64,000 nt of DNA, taken from positions 37,862 through 101,861 of the forward strand of contig NZ_KB895553.1 of NCBI RefSeq assembly GCF_000374925.1, written 5' to 3'. Both the position numbers and the translations under genes were made by a program. This document shows, piece by piece, positions 25,304 through 32,459 of this stretch. Origin of the DNA: Arthrobacter sp. 131MFCol6.1. Its GTDB lineage: Bacteria; Actinomycetota; Actinomycetes; Actinomycetales; Micrococcaceae. Position 1 is the stretch's first letter. Each line of letters begins with the position of its first letter. A model generated the notes under the pieces. That model did not search any database, was not told the origin of the DNA, and worked only from the letters and a program-made list of their open reading frames with translations.

Positions 25304-26062
25304 ATGACTTCCCAAGCTCCCAGTGTCCCCGTCATCCGCGCCGACGGCCGTACCCCCGACCAGCTGCGCCCGATCAGCATCACGCGCGGCTGGTCCAAGC
25401 AGGCCGAGGGGTCGGCCCTGATCGAGTTCGGCAACACCCGGGTCCTGTGCACAGCCTCCCTGACCGAAGGCGTGCCGCGCTGGCTCAAGGGCGAGGGCCG
25501 CGGCTGGGTCACGGCCGAGTACGCCATGCTGCCCCGGGCCACGAACACCCGGTCCGACCGCGAGTCGGTCAAGGGCAAAATCGGCGGCCGCACCCACGAG
25601 ATCTCCCGGCTGATCGGCCGCTCGCTGCGCTCCATCATCGACACCAAGGCCCTCGGCGAGATGACGATCGTGCTGGACTGCGATGTCCTGCAGGCCGACG
25701 GCGGCACGCGCACCGCGGCGATCACCGGCGCCTATGTGGCACTGGCCGACGCCATCCGGTTCGCCCGCGAGAAGAAGATGATCGCCCGCAACGCCCAGCC
25801 CCTGGTCGATACGATCGCCGCGGTGTCCGTCGGCATCATCGACGGCGTCCCGATGCTCGACCTGCCCTACGTCGAAGACGTGCGCGCCGAGACCGACATG
25901 AACGTCGTGGTGACCGGCTCCGGAAAGTTCGTGGAAGTCCAGGGCACCGCCGAGGGCGCACCCTTTGACCGCGACGAGCTTAACAAGCTGCTGGACCTGG
26001 CGCTGCTGGGCACGGAGCAGCTCGCCGCGATCCAGCGCGACACCCTGGCGGAGGCCCCGTGA
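25304..26062 (+). CDS. rph: Ribonuclease PH
   Basis: A 252-aa phosphorolytic 3'-exoribonuclease that trims tRNA 3' ends. Family motifs are IRADGRTPDQLRPISI at the N-terminus, GSALIEFGNTRVLCTASL, EYAMLPRATNTRSDRES, KGKIGGRTHEISRLIGRSLR, LDCDVLQADGGTRTAAITGA and ADMNVV/GKFVEVQGTAEGAPF near the end. A ten-residue N-terminal extension is present. Its stop overlaps the GTG of rdgB. Confidence 0.96.
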   Translation: MTSQAPSVPVIRADGRTPDQLRPISITRGWSKQAEGSALIEFGNTRVLCTASLTEGVPRWLKGEGRGWVTAEYAMLPRATNTRSDRESVKGKIGGRTHEISRLIGRSLRSIIDTKALGEMTIVLDCDVLQADGGTRTAAITGAYVALADAIRFAREKKMIARNAQPLVDTIAAVSVGIIDGVPMLDLPYVEDVRAETDMNVVVTGSGKFVEVQGTAEGAPFDRDELNKLLDLALLGTEQLAAIQRDTLAEAP

Positions 26063-26736
26063 CGGAGGCGCCCTTCGCAGGCCAGCCGGAAGCCGATAGC
26101 CCGGGCCCGCGGCTCGTCCTCGCCACGCACAACCAAGGCAAGCTCCGGGAACTCCGTGAGCTGCTGCGCGGCCAGGTTCCCGGGCTCGACGTCGACACGC
26201 AGGTGGTGGATGCCGGCGCCGTCGGCGCCCCCGACGTCGCCGAGACCGGCGTGACCTTCGCCGAAAACTCGCTGCTCAAGGCCCGGGCGGTGGCACAGGC
26301 CACGGGCCTTGTGGCGATCGCCGACGACTCCGGACTAGCCGTGGACGTCCTCGGTGGCGCGCCCGGGATTTTCTCGGCGCGCTGGTCCGGCCGGCACGGC
26401 GACGACGCCGCGAACCTGCAGCTGCTGCTCGCCCAGCTGGCCGACGTGCCGGAGGAGTACCGCGGGGCCGCGTTCGTCTGCGCCGCGGCGCTGGCGGTGC
26501 CCGGGTCCTCGCCCGACGGCGGCCGGGAAGTCGTGGAATACGGGCAGCTCGAAGGGACACTCCTGCGGGAGCCGCGCGGGGAGGGCGGCTTTGGCTATGA
26601 CCCCGTCCTGCAGCCGAGCGGTCTGGACCGCAGCTGCGCCGAGCTCAGCTCCGAGGAAAAGAACGCCATCAGCCACCGGGGCCATGCGTTCCGGGCGCTC
26701 CTGCCGGCCATCGTCGAGGCCCTGGCCGGGAAGTAG
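26059..26736 (+). CDS. rdgB: Non-canonical purine NTP pyrophosphatase (RdgB/HAM1)
   Basis: A 225-aa house-cleaning enzyme that hydrolyses dITP, dXTP and ITP to the monophosphates. The substrate motif LVLATHNQGKLREL is near residue 15-28. TGVTFAENSLLKARAVA and ADDSGLAVDVLGGAPGIFSA follow, then GEGGFGYDP and SHRGHAFRAL near the C-terminus. The GTG start overlaps rph (GTGA). It is the last gene of the cluster and is followed by a strong terminator. Confidence 0.96.
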   Translation: MTEAPFAGQPEADSPGPRLVLATHNQGKLRELRELLRGQVPGLDVDTQVVDAGAVGAPDVAETGVTFAENSLLKARAVAQATGLVAIADDSGLAVDVLGGAPGIFSARWSGRHGDDAANLQLLLAQLADVPEEYRGAAFVCAAALAVPGSSPDGGREVVEYGQLEGTLLREPRGEGGFGYDPVLQPSGLDRSCAELSSEEKNAISHRGHAFRALLPAIVEALAGK

Positions 26737-26784
26737 CCGGCCCACGCCGGCCAGACGGACATACCGGCCAGGCCGGGCAGGACG

Positions 26785-26819
26785 AAGGAAGGCGCCCCAC
26801 ACCGTGGGGCGCCTTCCTT
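26785..26819. terminator. Terminator after rdgB and the convergent DedA gene
   Basis: Perfect 16-bp stem (26785-26800 with 26804-26819) and ACC loop. The outer AAGGAA/TTCCTT gives short A/T tracts on both strands. Confidence 0.85.
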
Positions 26820-26863
26820 AGTTAACGGCTGCAGTTGACTGCTGCGTCTACTGCGGCACTGCG

Positions 26864-27646
26864 CTAGGGGGTCCGGCGCTCTTCTTCCGGCTCGTGCTCC
26901 TCGATGAATTCGTCCACGACGCCGGTGCCGTATTTCTCAGCCTGGCGCTTGGCGATCATGCCGCGGACCACCTCGATGCCGATCGGGATCACGGAGACCA
27001 GCACGATGGCGATGAAGATGATGTCCAGGTTGTCCTTGACCCACGGGACCTTGTCCCCGAGCAGGTAGCCGAGGAGCGTGACGCCGCCGCCCCACAGCAC
27101 CGCGCCGATCACGTTGTAGGTAAAGAACTTCCGCTTGCTCATCTGCGCGACGCCCACGATCACCGGGACGAAGGTGCGGATAATCGGAACGAACCGGGCC
27201 AGAATCAGGGCCTTGCCGCCGTGCTTTTCGAAGAAGGCATGCGCGCTTTCCACGTTTTCACGCTTGAACAGCTTGGAATCGGGCTTGTTGAACAGGGCAG
27301 GTCCGGCCTTGGACCCGATCAGGTAGCCCACCTGGTTGCCGATGATCGCGGCGACGATGATGAGCGCGGTCAGGACCCAGATGTTGACCTGAATGGTGCC
27401 GGTGGCCACGAGCAGACCGGCCGTGAACAGCATGGAGTCGCCGGGCAGGAAGAAGCCGATCAGCAGCCCGGTCTCGGCAAAGATGATGCCGCAGATCAGC
27501 AGGACCACCCACGGCGCGAACGCGGGATTCGCCAGGAAAACCTGCGGGTTGAGCCAGTCGGGCAGGAAGGAGGCCATCTGCGGCTGGACGGGGCCGGCGC
27601 CGCCAAGGGCGGACACGGCGAGGTCGCTCATTGCTAGTACGTTCAC
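26864..27646 (-). CDS. DedA family membrane protein
   Basis: A 260-aa protein of the DedA/SNARE-associated superfamily, linked to lipid flipping and envelope homeostasis. Family hallmarks are ICGIIFAETGLLIGFFLPGDSML (split by the ETG..PG motif, near residues 53-72), GNQVGYLIGSKAG (about 100-115), the amphipathic FFEKHGGKALILARFVPIIRTF, and GAVLWGGGVTLLGYLLG near 195. About five membrane segments and a charged C-terminal tail are seen. GTG 27646 is preferred because TACCCT lies 6 nt upstream; an internal ATG lies five codons later. Confidence 0.93.
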   Translation of the reverse strand: MNVLAMSDLAVSALGGAGPVQPQMASFLPDWLNPQVFLANPAFAPWVVLLICGIIFAETGLLIGFFLPGDSMLFTAGLLVATGTIQVNIWVLTALIIVAAIIGNQVGYLIGSKAGPALFNKPDSKLFKRENVESAHAFFEKHGGKALILARFVPIIRTFVPVIVGVAQMSKRKFFTYNVIGAVLWGGGVTLLGYLLGDKVPWVKDNLDIIFIAIVLVSVIPIGIEVVRGMIAKRQAEKYGTGVVDEFIEEHEPEEERRTP

Positions 27647-27652
27647 CCGTTA

Positions 27653-27658
27653 AGGGTA
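27653..27658 (-). promoter_or_regulatory. -10 box of the leaderless DedA gene
   Basis: TACCCT on the minus strand, 6 nt before GTG 27646. Confidence 0.45.
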
Positions 27659-27720
27659 CTTGACGGCCGTCGGCGGGCCCCGGCGGGCCGGTCCGGTGCG
27701 GGGGTGCCGCCCGCGGACGG

Positions 27721-27726
27721 TAAAGT
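27721..27726 (+). promoter_or_regulatory. -10 box of the leaderless exonuclease gene
   Basis: TAAAGT, 6 nt before GTG 27733. Confidence 0.55.
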
Positions 27727-27732
27727 TGGGCC

Positions 27733-28749
27733 GTGGCTTTGGACTTTACGGCGATCGACTTTGAGACTGCGAACGGCTTTCGCGGTTCGCCGTGCGCTGT
27801 CGGCCTGAGCAAGGTCCGGGGCGGCGTCGTCGTCGAGGAAGCCTCATGGCTCATGCGGCCGCCGGAAAACCATGACACCTTTGACCACCACAACGTGCGG
27901 ATCCACGGCATCAGGCCGGACCAGGTGGCGGGACTGCCCCGGTTCGGGGAGCTGTTCCCGGAGATCGGCGCGTTCATCGGCGGCGACGTGCTGGCGGCGC
28001 ACAATGCAGCGTTCGATCTGGGCGTGATCCGCTCCGGCCTGGAGGTGTCCGGGCTGTCCGGACCCGCCTACGACTACGTCTGCACGGTGATGTTGTCCCG
28101 GCGCTGCTACTCCCTGGTGTCCAATTCGCTGCCCTACGCCGCCGAGGAGGCCGGCGTCCCGTTGCTCAACCACCACGATGCCGCCGAGGACGCCCGCGCC
28201 TGTGCCGGCATCCTGATCGACATCGCCGCCCGCAACGGGGCAGCAAGCATCGCGGAACTCTACCTGTCCCTCGGCCTGGCCGTGTCGCACCAGCCGGCGT
28301 TCGACCCCCGGCGCGACCCGCTGTCCAAGGCCACCCTGGCCGCGATGGAGGCGCTCGCGGGGGGAACCGCCGGCTCGCCCCCGGGCCGTCGGTTCGTGGC
28401 CGGGTGGCCGGAGGAAGGCCCCAACCCGGCCCCCAACGCCGCCGCCAGCCCCGACCACCCGCTGTTCGGCCAGACCGTCGTGTTCACCGGCGAACTGGCA
28501 ATTCCCCGCCCCGAAGCCAAGGCCCGTTCCGCAGAGCTTGGCGCCAGGCCTGAAAGCCGGGTCACAGCCCGTACCACCGTCCTGGTGGTGGGCGACGGGT
28601 TTGTGGCCGCGGACCTGCGCTCCGGCCGGCTGACCGGCAAGGCGCGCCGCGTCCTGGAACTTCACGAACGCGGGCAACGCATCGAGGTCCTGTCCGAGGG
28701 CGAATTCCTGCAGATGGTCGGCGGACACCTTGCCGCCGCACCTGCCTGA
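27733..28749 (+). CDS. DEDDh 3'-5' exonuclease with C-terminal BRCT domain
   Basis: A 338-aa protein. The N-terminal DnaQ-like exonuclease shows motif I (AIDFETANG, Asp/Glu at about residues 8 and 10), motif II (AAHNAAFDLGV, near 94) and motif III (HHDAAEDARA, with the DEDDh His-Asp). After a Pro-rich linker, residues about 240-325 match a BRCT domain (LFGQTVVFTGELAI, TTVLVVGDGF, TGKARRVLELHERGQRIEVLSEGEF). This architecture is common in actinobacteria and suggests a DNA repair or replication-fidelity role. Its TGA stop belongs to a tandem repeat of about 14-16 bp. Confidence 0.9.
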   Translation: MALDFTAIDFETANGFRGSPCAVGLSKVRGGVVVEEASWLMRPPENHDTFDHHNVRIHGIRPDQVAGLPRFGELFPEIGAFIGGDVLAAHNAAFDLGVIRSGLEVSGLSGPAYDYVCTVMLSRRCYSLVSNSLPYAAEEAGVPLLNHHDAAEDARACAGILIDIAARNGAASIAELYLSLGLAVSHQPAFDPRRDPLSKATLAAMEALAGGTAGSPPGRRFVAGWPEEGPNPAPNAAASPDHPLFGQTVVFTGELAIPRPEAKARSAELGARPESRVTARTTVLVVGDGFVAADLRSGRLTGKARRVLELHERGQRIEVLSEGEFLQMVGGHLAAAPA

Positions 28750-28799
28750 CCTGGCCTGCCTGACCCTGGTGCTGCCTGACTTGGGCCTGCCTGAAGCGG
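28741..28799 (+). repeat. Four 14-16 bp tandem repeats containing stop codons
   Basis: Degenerate copies of CCTGCCTGACCTGG at 28741, 28755, 28770 and 28786. Each contains TGCCTGA, and the first TGA is the exonuclease stop. Confidence 0.75.
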
Positions 28800-28845
28800 C
28801 AGTCACACGGCGCAACAATCATTCCCCCCACGGCGCGCCCGCCCA

Positions 28846-28851
28846 TAGCCT
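28846..28851 (+). promoter_or_regulatory. -10 box of the leaderless DUF4395 gene
   Basis: TAGCCT, 6 nt before ATG 28858. Confidence 0.5.
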
Positions 28852-28857
28852 TGGCGG

Positions 28858-29424
28858 ATGAGCAAACCCACGGATGCACAGGCCTCCACAGCGCCGGCTG
28901 CGTCAACGCCGTCGGACTCAGCGCCGTCGACGGGCGGCATCGACTGGCGGCGGGTGTTCGCGTTTCCGAACCCGGTGAACGAGTACGCCGCCCGCATCAC
29001 CGCGGCCCTGGTGGTGGCGCTGTCCGCCGTGACCCTGATGACCGGTTTCGGCTGGGGGCTCGCCGTCATCGCGGCCGGGTTCTGGCTGCGCGTGCTGTTT
29101 GGCCCCCGGATCTCGCCCCTGGCCCAGCTCTCGGTCAAGGTCCTGACGCCCCGTCTCGGGCGGACTCGCCTCGTTCCCGGTCCGCCCAAGCGGTTCGCCC
29201 AAGGCATCGGCGCCGCCGTGTCGACGGCGGCTGCGGTGCTGCTGGCTGCCGGCCTCGCTCCCGCGGCGTGGGTGCTGCTCGCCGTGCTGATAGCCGCCGC
29301 GTCCCTTGAAGCGTTCGCCGGGTTCTGCCTCGGCTGCACCATCTTCGGCTTCCTGCAGCGCCGCGGGCTCATCCCCGCCGACGTCTGCGAAGCCTGCAAC
29401 AACATCTCGCTCCGCGGCGCCTAA
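28858..29424 (+). CDS. DUF4395 family membrane protein
   Basis: A 188-aa integral membrane protein. A disordered N-terminus (about 28 residues) precedes FAFPNPVNEYAARITAALV, typical of DUF4395. Three or four hydrophobic segments follow. The C-terminal part carries four cysteines in two pairs (GFCLGCTIF and VCEACNN), as in family members that lie near thioredoxin-like or sulfur-transfer proteins. No such partner is adjacent here. The function is unknown. Confidence 0.85.
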   Translation: MSKPTDAQASTAPAASTPSDSAPSTGGIDWRRVFAFPNPVNEYAARITAALVVALSAVTLMTGFGWGLAVIAAGFWLRVLFGPRISPLAQLSVKVLTPRLGRTRLVPGPPKRFAQGIGAAVSTAAAVLLAAGLAPAAWVLLAVLIAAASLEAFAGFCLGCTIFGFLQRRGLIPADVCEACNNISLRGA

Positions 29425-29460
29425 GATCCGGGGCGCTTAGGTCCGGGGAGCGTGGGTTCC

Positions 29461-29484
29461 GCCGAAGCTGTGAGCCGGTGACGG
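29461..29484. repeat. Left 24-bp imperfect direct repeat flanking the palindrome array
   Basis: 22 of 24 bases match 30168-30191 (mismatches at positions 10 and 13). The right copy is the 3' end of the ADP-ribosylglycohydrolase gene, so this left copy is a displaced fragment of that gene end with its TAG changed to CAG. The first array palindrome begins at its last two bases. Confidence 0.85.
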
Positions 29485-30065
29485 ACATGTCCTGAGGATG
29501 CCGCGGCCGGGGATGGGCATGACCTGACGATGCCGCAGCCGGGGATGGGCATGTCCTGAGGAAGCCGCAGCCGGGGATGGACATGTCCTTCGCAGCGAGG
29601 GAGACCGCACATGCCCGGGGGGTGCGTCGCAGGGAGGAACGGACGTGTCCTTGGGAGGCTCTGACGGGTGGACATAGTGGCAATATGTCCAGTCCCCGCG
29701 TCAGGGGATGGGCATGTCCTGAGGATGCCGCAGCCGGGGATGGACATGTCCTTCGCAGCGAGGGCGACTGGGCATGCCCTGGGGTACGTTGCAGGGAGGG
29801 GCGGACATGTCCTTGGGAGGATCTGACCGGTGGACATAGCGGCAATATGTCCAGTCCCCGAGGCCAGGGATGGGCATGTCCTGAGGAAGCCGCGGCCGGG
29901 GACGGACATGTCCCCTTCGCAGCGAGGGCGACTGGGCAGGTCCTCGTTACGCGGCAATGGCCGATGGACATGTTCATGGCACTCGGCCACGACTGGGCAT
30001 GTCCTGAGGATGCAGTAGCCGGGGAAGGACATGTCCATCGCAGCGGGGTCGAACGGGGTATGTCC
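29483..30065. repeat. Array of about 19 GGACATGTCC-type palindromes with ~32-bp spacing
   Basis: Non-coding stretch made of palindromic 10-mers. Perfect GGACATGTCC occurs at 29483, 29579, 29742, 29803, 29904 and 30027; GGGCATGTCC at 29547, 29710, 29872 and 29995; GGGCATGCCC at 29770. Single- or double-base variants lie at 29515, 29607, 29641, 29934, 29966 and 30056. Two split forms TGGACATA-N7-TATGTCCA begin at 29669 and 29831. Start-to-start distances are mostly 28-34 bp, about three helical turns; the exceptions are two 40-bp steps after the split sites. The first three units (29483-29578) are near-identical 32-bp tandem repeats with a conserved GCCGCRGCCGGGGAT segment. The array lies between convergent genes and contains no believable gene. 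Its role is unknown. Confidence 0.9.
29579..29903. repeat. Higher-order ~162-bp repeat inside the palindrome array
   Basis: Units 29579-29741 and 29742-29903 carry the same order of sites (perfect palindrome, 28 bp, variant, 33 bp, palindrome, 29 bp, split site, 40 bp, G-variant) and near-identical intervening sequence. A third, more diverged unit starts at 29904. This points to segmental duplication after the small repeats formed. Confidence 0.8.
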
Positions 30066-30167
30066 CGCGGCCAAGCCGAGGCCGCGGCTCCCGAGCGCAG
30101 CCTGCTGCGCTGCGCGAATGCCGAAGGCCCGACGCCTGGCACACAGGAGCCCTGCTGACAGTTGCCC

Positions 30168-30191
30168 GCCGAAGCTATGCGCCGGTGACGG
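30168..30191. repeat. Right 24-bp direct repeat, overlapping the ADP-ribosylglycohydrolase stop
   Basis: Contains the last codons and TAG of the ADP-ribosylglycohydrolase gene (stop at 30175-30177). It matches 29461-29484 at 22 of 24 positions. Confidence 0.85.
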
Positions 30192-31350
30192 TGGCCAGCT
30201 TCGAGGCCATGCCCCGGATGACCTCCGGCGCCTGAAGCGCCGCCAGCCAGTCTGCCGGCAGGCACCGCTCGCCGTAGAACGCGCCCAGGATGTTCCCGGC
30301 GATCGACGCCGTAGAATCGCTGTCCCCGCTGTGGTTCACCGCCACCGCGATTGCGGCACGGAAATGGGCCTGGGCGGGGTCGGCCCCGGCACGGACGGCG
30401 TCCGCAGTCCCTGTTTCTGTCCCGGTTCCTGGGGCGGTGGCCAGCACGGCGTAGAGGGCGACGGCGAGGGCTTCCTCGGCCACCCACCCCTCGCCGAGTT
30501 CGCCCACCAGGTCCTCGGGGCTGAGCACGTCTCCGCCGCCGAGCGCGTCTCCGGCCAGCCGCAGGGCCGCCTCCAGCCGCGCCACCACATCCGGATCCGG
30601 ATTTTCGCCCTTGCGCAGGACGCCGCCGAGCAGCTGCCCGAGGGCCGCTTCCGCCGCCTCGCGCAGCCCGTGGCCGGAGGACAGGGCGTGGATGAGAAGG
30701 CTGAAAACTCCGGCGCTCTGCCGTGCCGCGGGGTGCCCGTGGGTCAGGGACGCGGCATCGGCGCTGAGCTTATAGACCGTTTCCGCTTCGAGGTGGGGGA
30801 TCAGGCCGAACGGCGCCGACCGCATCACGCTGCCGCAGCCCTTCGAATCCGGATTGACCGGCCGCTTCACGGTACCCATCTCGCCCGTGGCCAGTCCGCT
30901 CAGGCACGCGTTGCCGGGTGAGCGCCGGCTCTTCAGGACATCCTGGGCATCGATCCAGCGCGGCGGCTGGAACGGGGCCGACGCCGGCACGGCGACGCCC
31001 TGGGTTCCCAGCCAGCGCAGGTACGCGAGCCACAGGCATGCGTTGATGTCCGCCGCCACGCCGTCGTTAGCCCATTCCAGTGCCTCGAGGAGGCCGTCAG
31101 CGGTGTACAGCGTCATTTGCGTGTCGTCCGAAAAGGGGCTGCCGGCGTCGAGCGCGGAAAAATCCTGCAGGCCCGCGGGGCCGAACCGGGCGCGGATGGC
31201 GGAAATGCTGTCGAACTCGACGGCGTAGCCCAGCGAATCTCCGAGCGCGCCACCCAGCAGGCAGCCGTGGATGCGCGAGCCGTGGGCAGGGGAGTGTGGC
31301 TGGCCGGGTGTTGGGGCGGGTGCGGGGCTGGTCCCGGGCTCGGTGCTCAT
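30175..31350 (-). CDS. ADP-ribosylglycohydrolase family protein
   Basis: A 391-aa cytoplasmic hydrolase of the ARH/DraG family, which removes ADP-ribose from proteins or nucleic acids using two Mg ions. The metal and substrate motifs are GCLLGGALGDSLGYAVEF (near residue 29-46), SPFSDDTQMTLYTADGLLEA (near 71-90), a central GCGSVMRSAPFGL, and VNHSGDSDSTASIAGNILGA near 335-355, with the paired Asp residues intact. The ATG lies 7 nt after TAAATT. The gene end is duplicated at 29461. The target of de-ADP-ribosylation is unknown, and no ADP-ribosyltransferase is nearby. Confidence 0.93.
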   Translation of the reverse strand: MSTEPGTSPAPAPTPGQPHSPAHGSRIHGCLLGGALGDSLGYAVEFDSISAIRARFGPAGLQDFSALDAGSPFSDDTQMTLYTADGLLEALEWANDGVAADINACLWLAYLRWLGTQGVAVPASAPFQPPRWIDAQDVLKSRRSPGNACLSGLATGEMGTVKRPVNPDSKGCGSVMRSAPFGLIPHLEAETVYKLSADAASLTHGHPAARQSAGVFSLLIHALSSGHGLREAAEAALGQLLGGVLRKGENPDPDVVARLEAALRLAGDALGGGDVLSPEDLVGELGEGWVAEEALAVALYAVLATAPGTGTETGTADAVRAGADPAQAHFRAAIAVAVNHSGDSDSTASIAGNILGAFYGERCLPADWLAALQAPEVIRGMASKLATVTGA

Positions 31351-31357
31351 GCCCTCA

Positions 31358-31363
31358 AATTTA
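31358..31363 (-). promoter_or_regulatory. -10 box of the leaderless ADP-ribosylglycohydrolase gene
   Basis: TAAATT on the minus strand, 7 nt before ATG 31350. Confidence 0.5.
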
Positions 31364-31535
31364 CCCGGCGCTGCACCGCACTTCGCAATGCCGCCGCCCC
31401 AGCCGGGGACTTAGCGCCGGTGACTTGAGGCTGGGCGGCGGCGGATGCGGAACGCCGGTAGGGTGCTGGTAGGACCCGTCCAGCGGTCAGACGAGGCAAC
31501 CGCCGGCGCGTATCGCCGGGCAGCGGAGGAAACGA

Positions 31536-31892
31536 ATGCGCGAACCAGCGTGGCGGAAGACCGGGACCACCCCCGACTACAGGTTCTCCCTGGCCAACGA
31601 GCGGACGTTCCTGGCCTGGATCCGCACGTCCCTGGCCCTCATTGCCGGAGCCCTTGCGATCGACCAGCTGGCCCCGGAGATCGCGCCCGGCCCCGTGCGG
31701 ATCGTGTTGTGCGTCATCCTCGCGTTCCTGGGCGCGGGCCTGGCCGCCCTGTCCTACCACCGGTGGGGGCTCATGGAGGCCGCCATGCGGAACAACAGGG
31801 AGCTGCCGTTCTCCGGGGTGATGCTGGTGATGACCATCGGCGTCGCGGCTGCGGCACTGGTGTTCGCGGTCCTCATCCTGGTGGCGCGGTGA
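31536..31892 (+). CDS. DUF202 (YidH-like) membrane protein
   Basis: A 118-aa protein with three membrane segments. The family motif LANERTFLAWIRTSLALIAGALA is at residues about 19-41. GGAGGAAACGA before the ATG is a strong SD. It overlaps a second DUF202 gene by four bases (GTGA), so the pair is likely co-expressed and may form a hetero-oligomer. The function of DUF202 proteins is not established. Confidence 0.9.
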   Translation: MREPAWRKTGTTPDYRFSLANERTFLAWIRTSLALIAGALAIDQLAPEIAPGPVRIVLCVILAFLGAGLAALSYHRWGLMEAAMRNNRELPFSGVMLVMTIGVAAAALVFAVLILVAR

Positions 31893-32230
31893 GACCAGAT
31901 GCAGTCCGGGACCCCGGGCTGCAGCCCGAGCGGACGTCCCTGGCCTGGCGCCGGACATTGCTGGCCCTGATCGTGGCGGACCTTTTGGTCTGGCGCAGCT
32001 GGGCGCTCGCAGGGTCCCGGGGCGGGGCTGCGGGTCCTATTGATTTCCTTGGCCTCTGCGCCCTGGCCGCAATGGCCGCGACGCTGGTCCTGGGTGTGTG
32101 CGTGCTGGTCCGCGGGCGGGAGCTCCGGCGGTCCAACGCTGCGCCGCCGGCGCCGCTGCTGCGCTGGGCCGCCGCCGCCGTCGTGGTTCTGGCCGCCAGC
32201 GCCGTGGCCGCGCTCGCCCTGGGGCGCTGA
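31889..32230 (+). CDS. Second DUF202-type membrane protein
   Basis: A 113-aa protein with a GTG start overlapping the first gene's stop. LQPERTSLAWRRTLLALIVADLL (residues about 11-33) is the family signature, and two further hydrophobic segments follow. The arrangement as a tandem pair is frequent in actinobacteria. Its TGA stop is inside a 13-bp tandem repeat. Confidence 0.87.
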   Translation: MRPDAVRDPGLQPERTSLAWRRTLLALIVADLLVWRSWALAGSRGGAAGPIDFLGLCALAAMAATLVLGVCVLVRGRELRRSNAAPPAPLLRWAAAAVVVLAASAVAALALGR

Positions 32231-32281
32231 GCTGGGGCACTGAACTGGGGCGCTGAACTGGCACTGAGCTGAGGCACTGAA
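32219..32281 (+). repeat. Five tandem copies of an 11-13 bp unit across a stop codon
   Basis: Units CTGGGGCRCTGAR at 32219, 32232, 32245, 32258 (11 bp) and 32269. Each carries a TGA; the first is the DUF202 stop. Confidence 0.88.
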
Positions 32282-32459
32282 TCGCGGGCCGGAACGGGCA
32301 CCCAGCCGGAATCCAGCCAACATCCAGATTGCGCTGGCAGACTGCTGGCGGACCCAATCTCCAGGCGGCCGAGGCCGCACCCGGACCACGAACCCGGCGG
32401 CGGTCCAGCGACGCCGCAACTGCAGCCCTGGGCGCGCCGCCAGCAAAGGAATCCTGACC

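Noticed and set aside
29421..30158. Open frames on both strands inside the palindrome array
   Set aside because: They are low-complexity translations of the repeat with frame changes between units, no SD and no family match. The DNA repeat explains them.
29461..30191. Possible CRISPR array
   Set aside because: Both the 10-bp cores and the intervening 20-25 bp are conserved, so there are no unique spacers. No cas gene is near.
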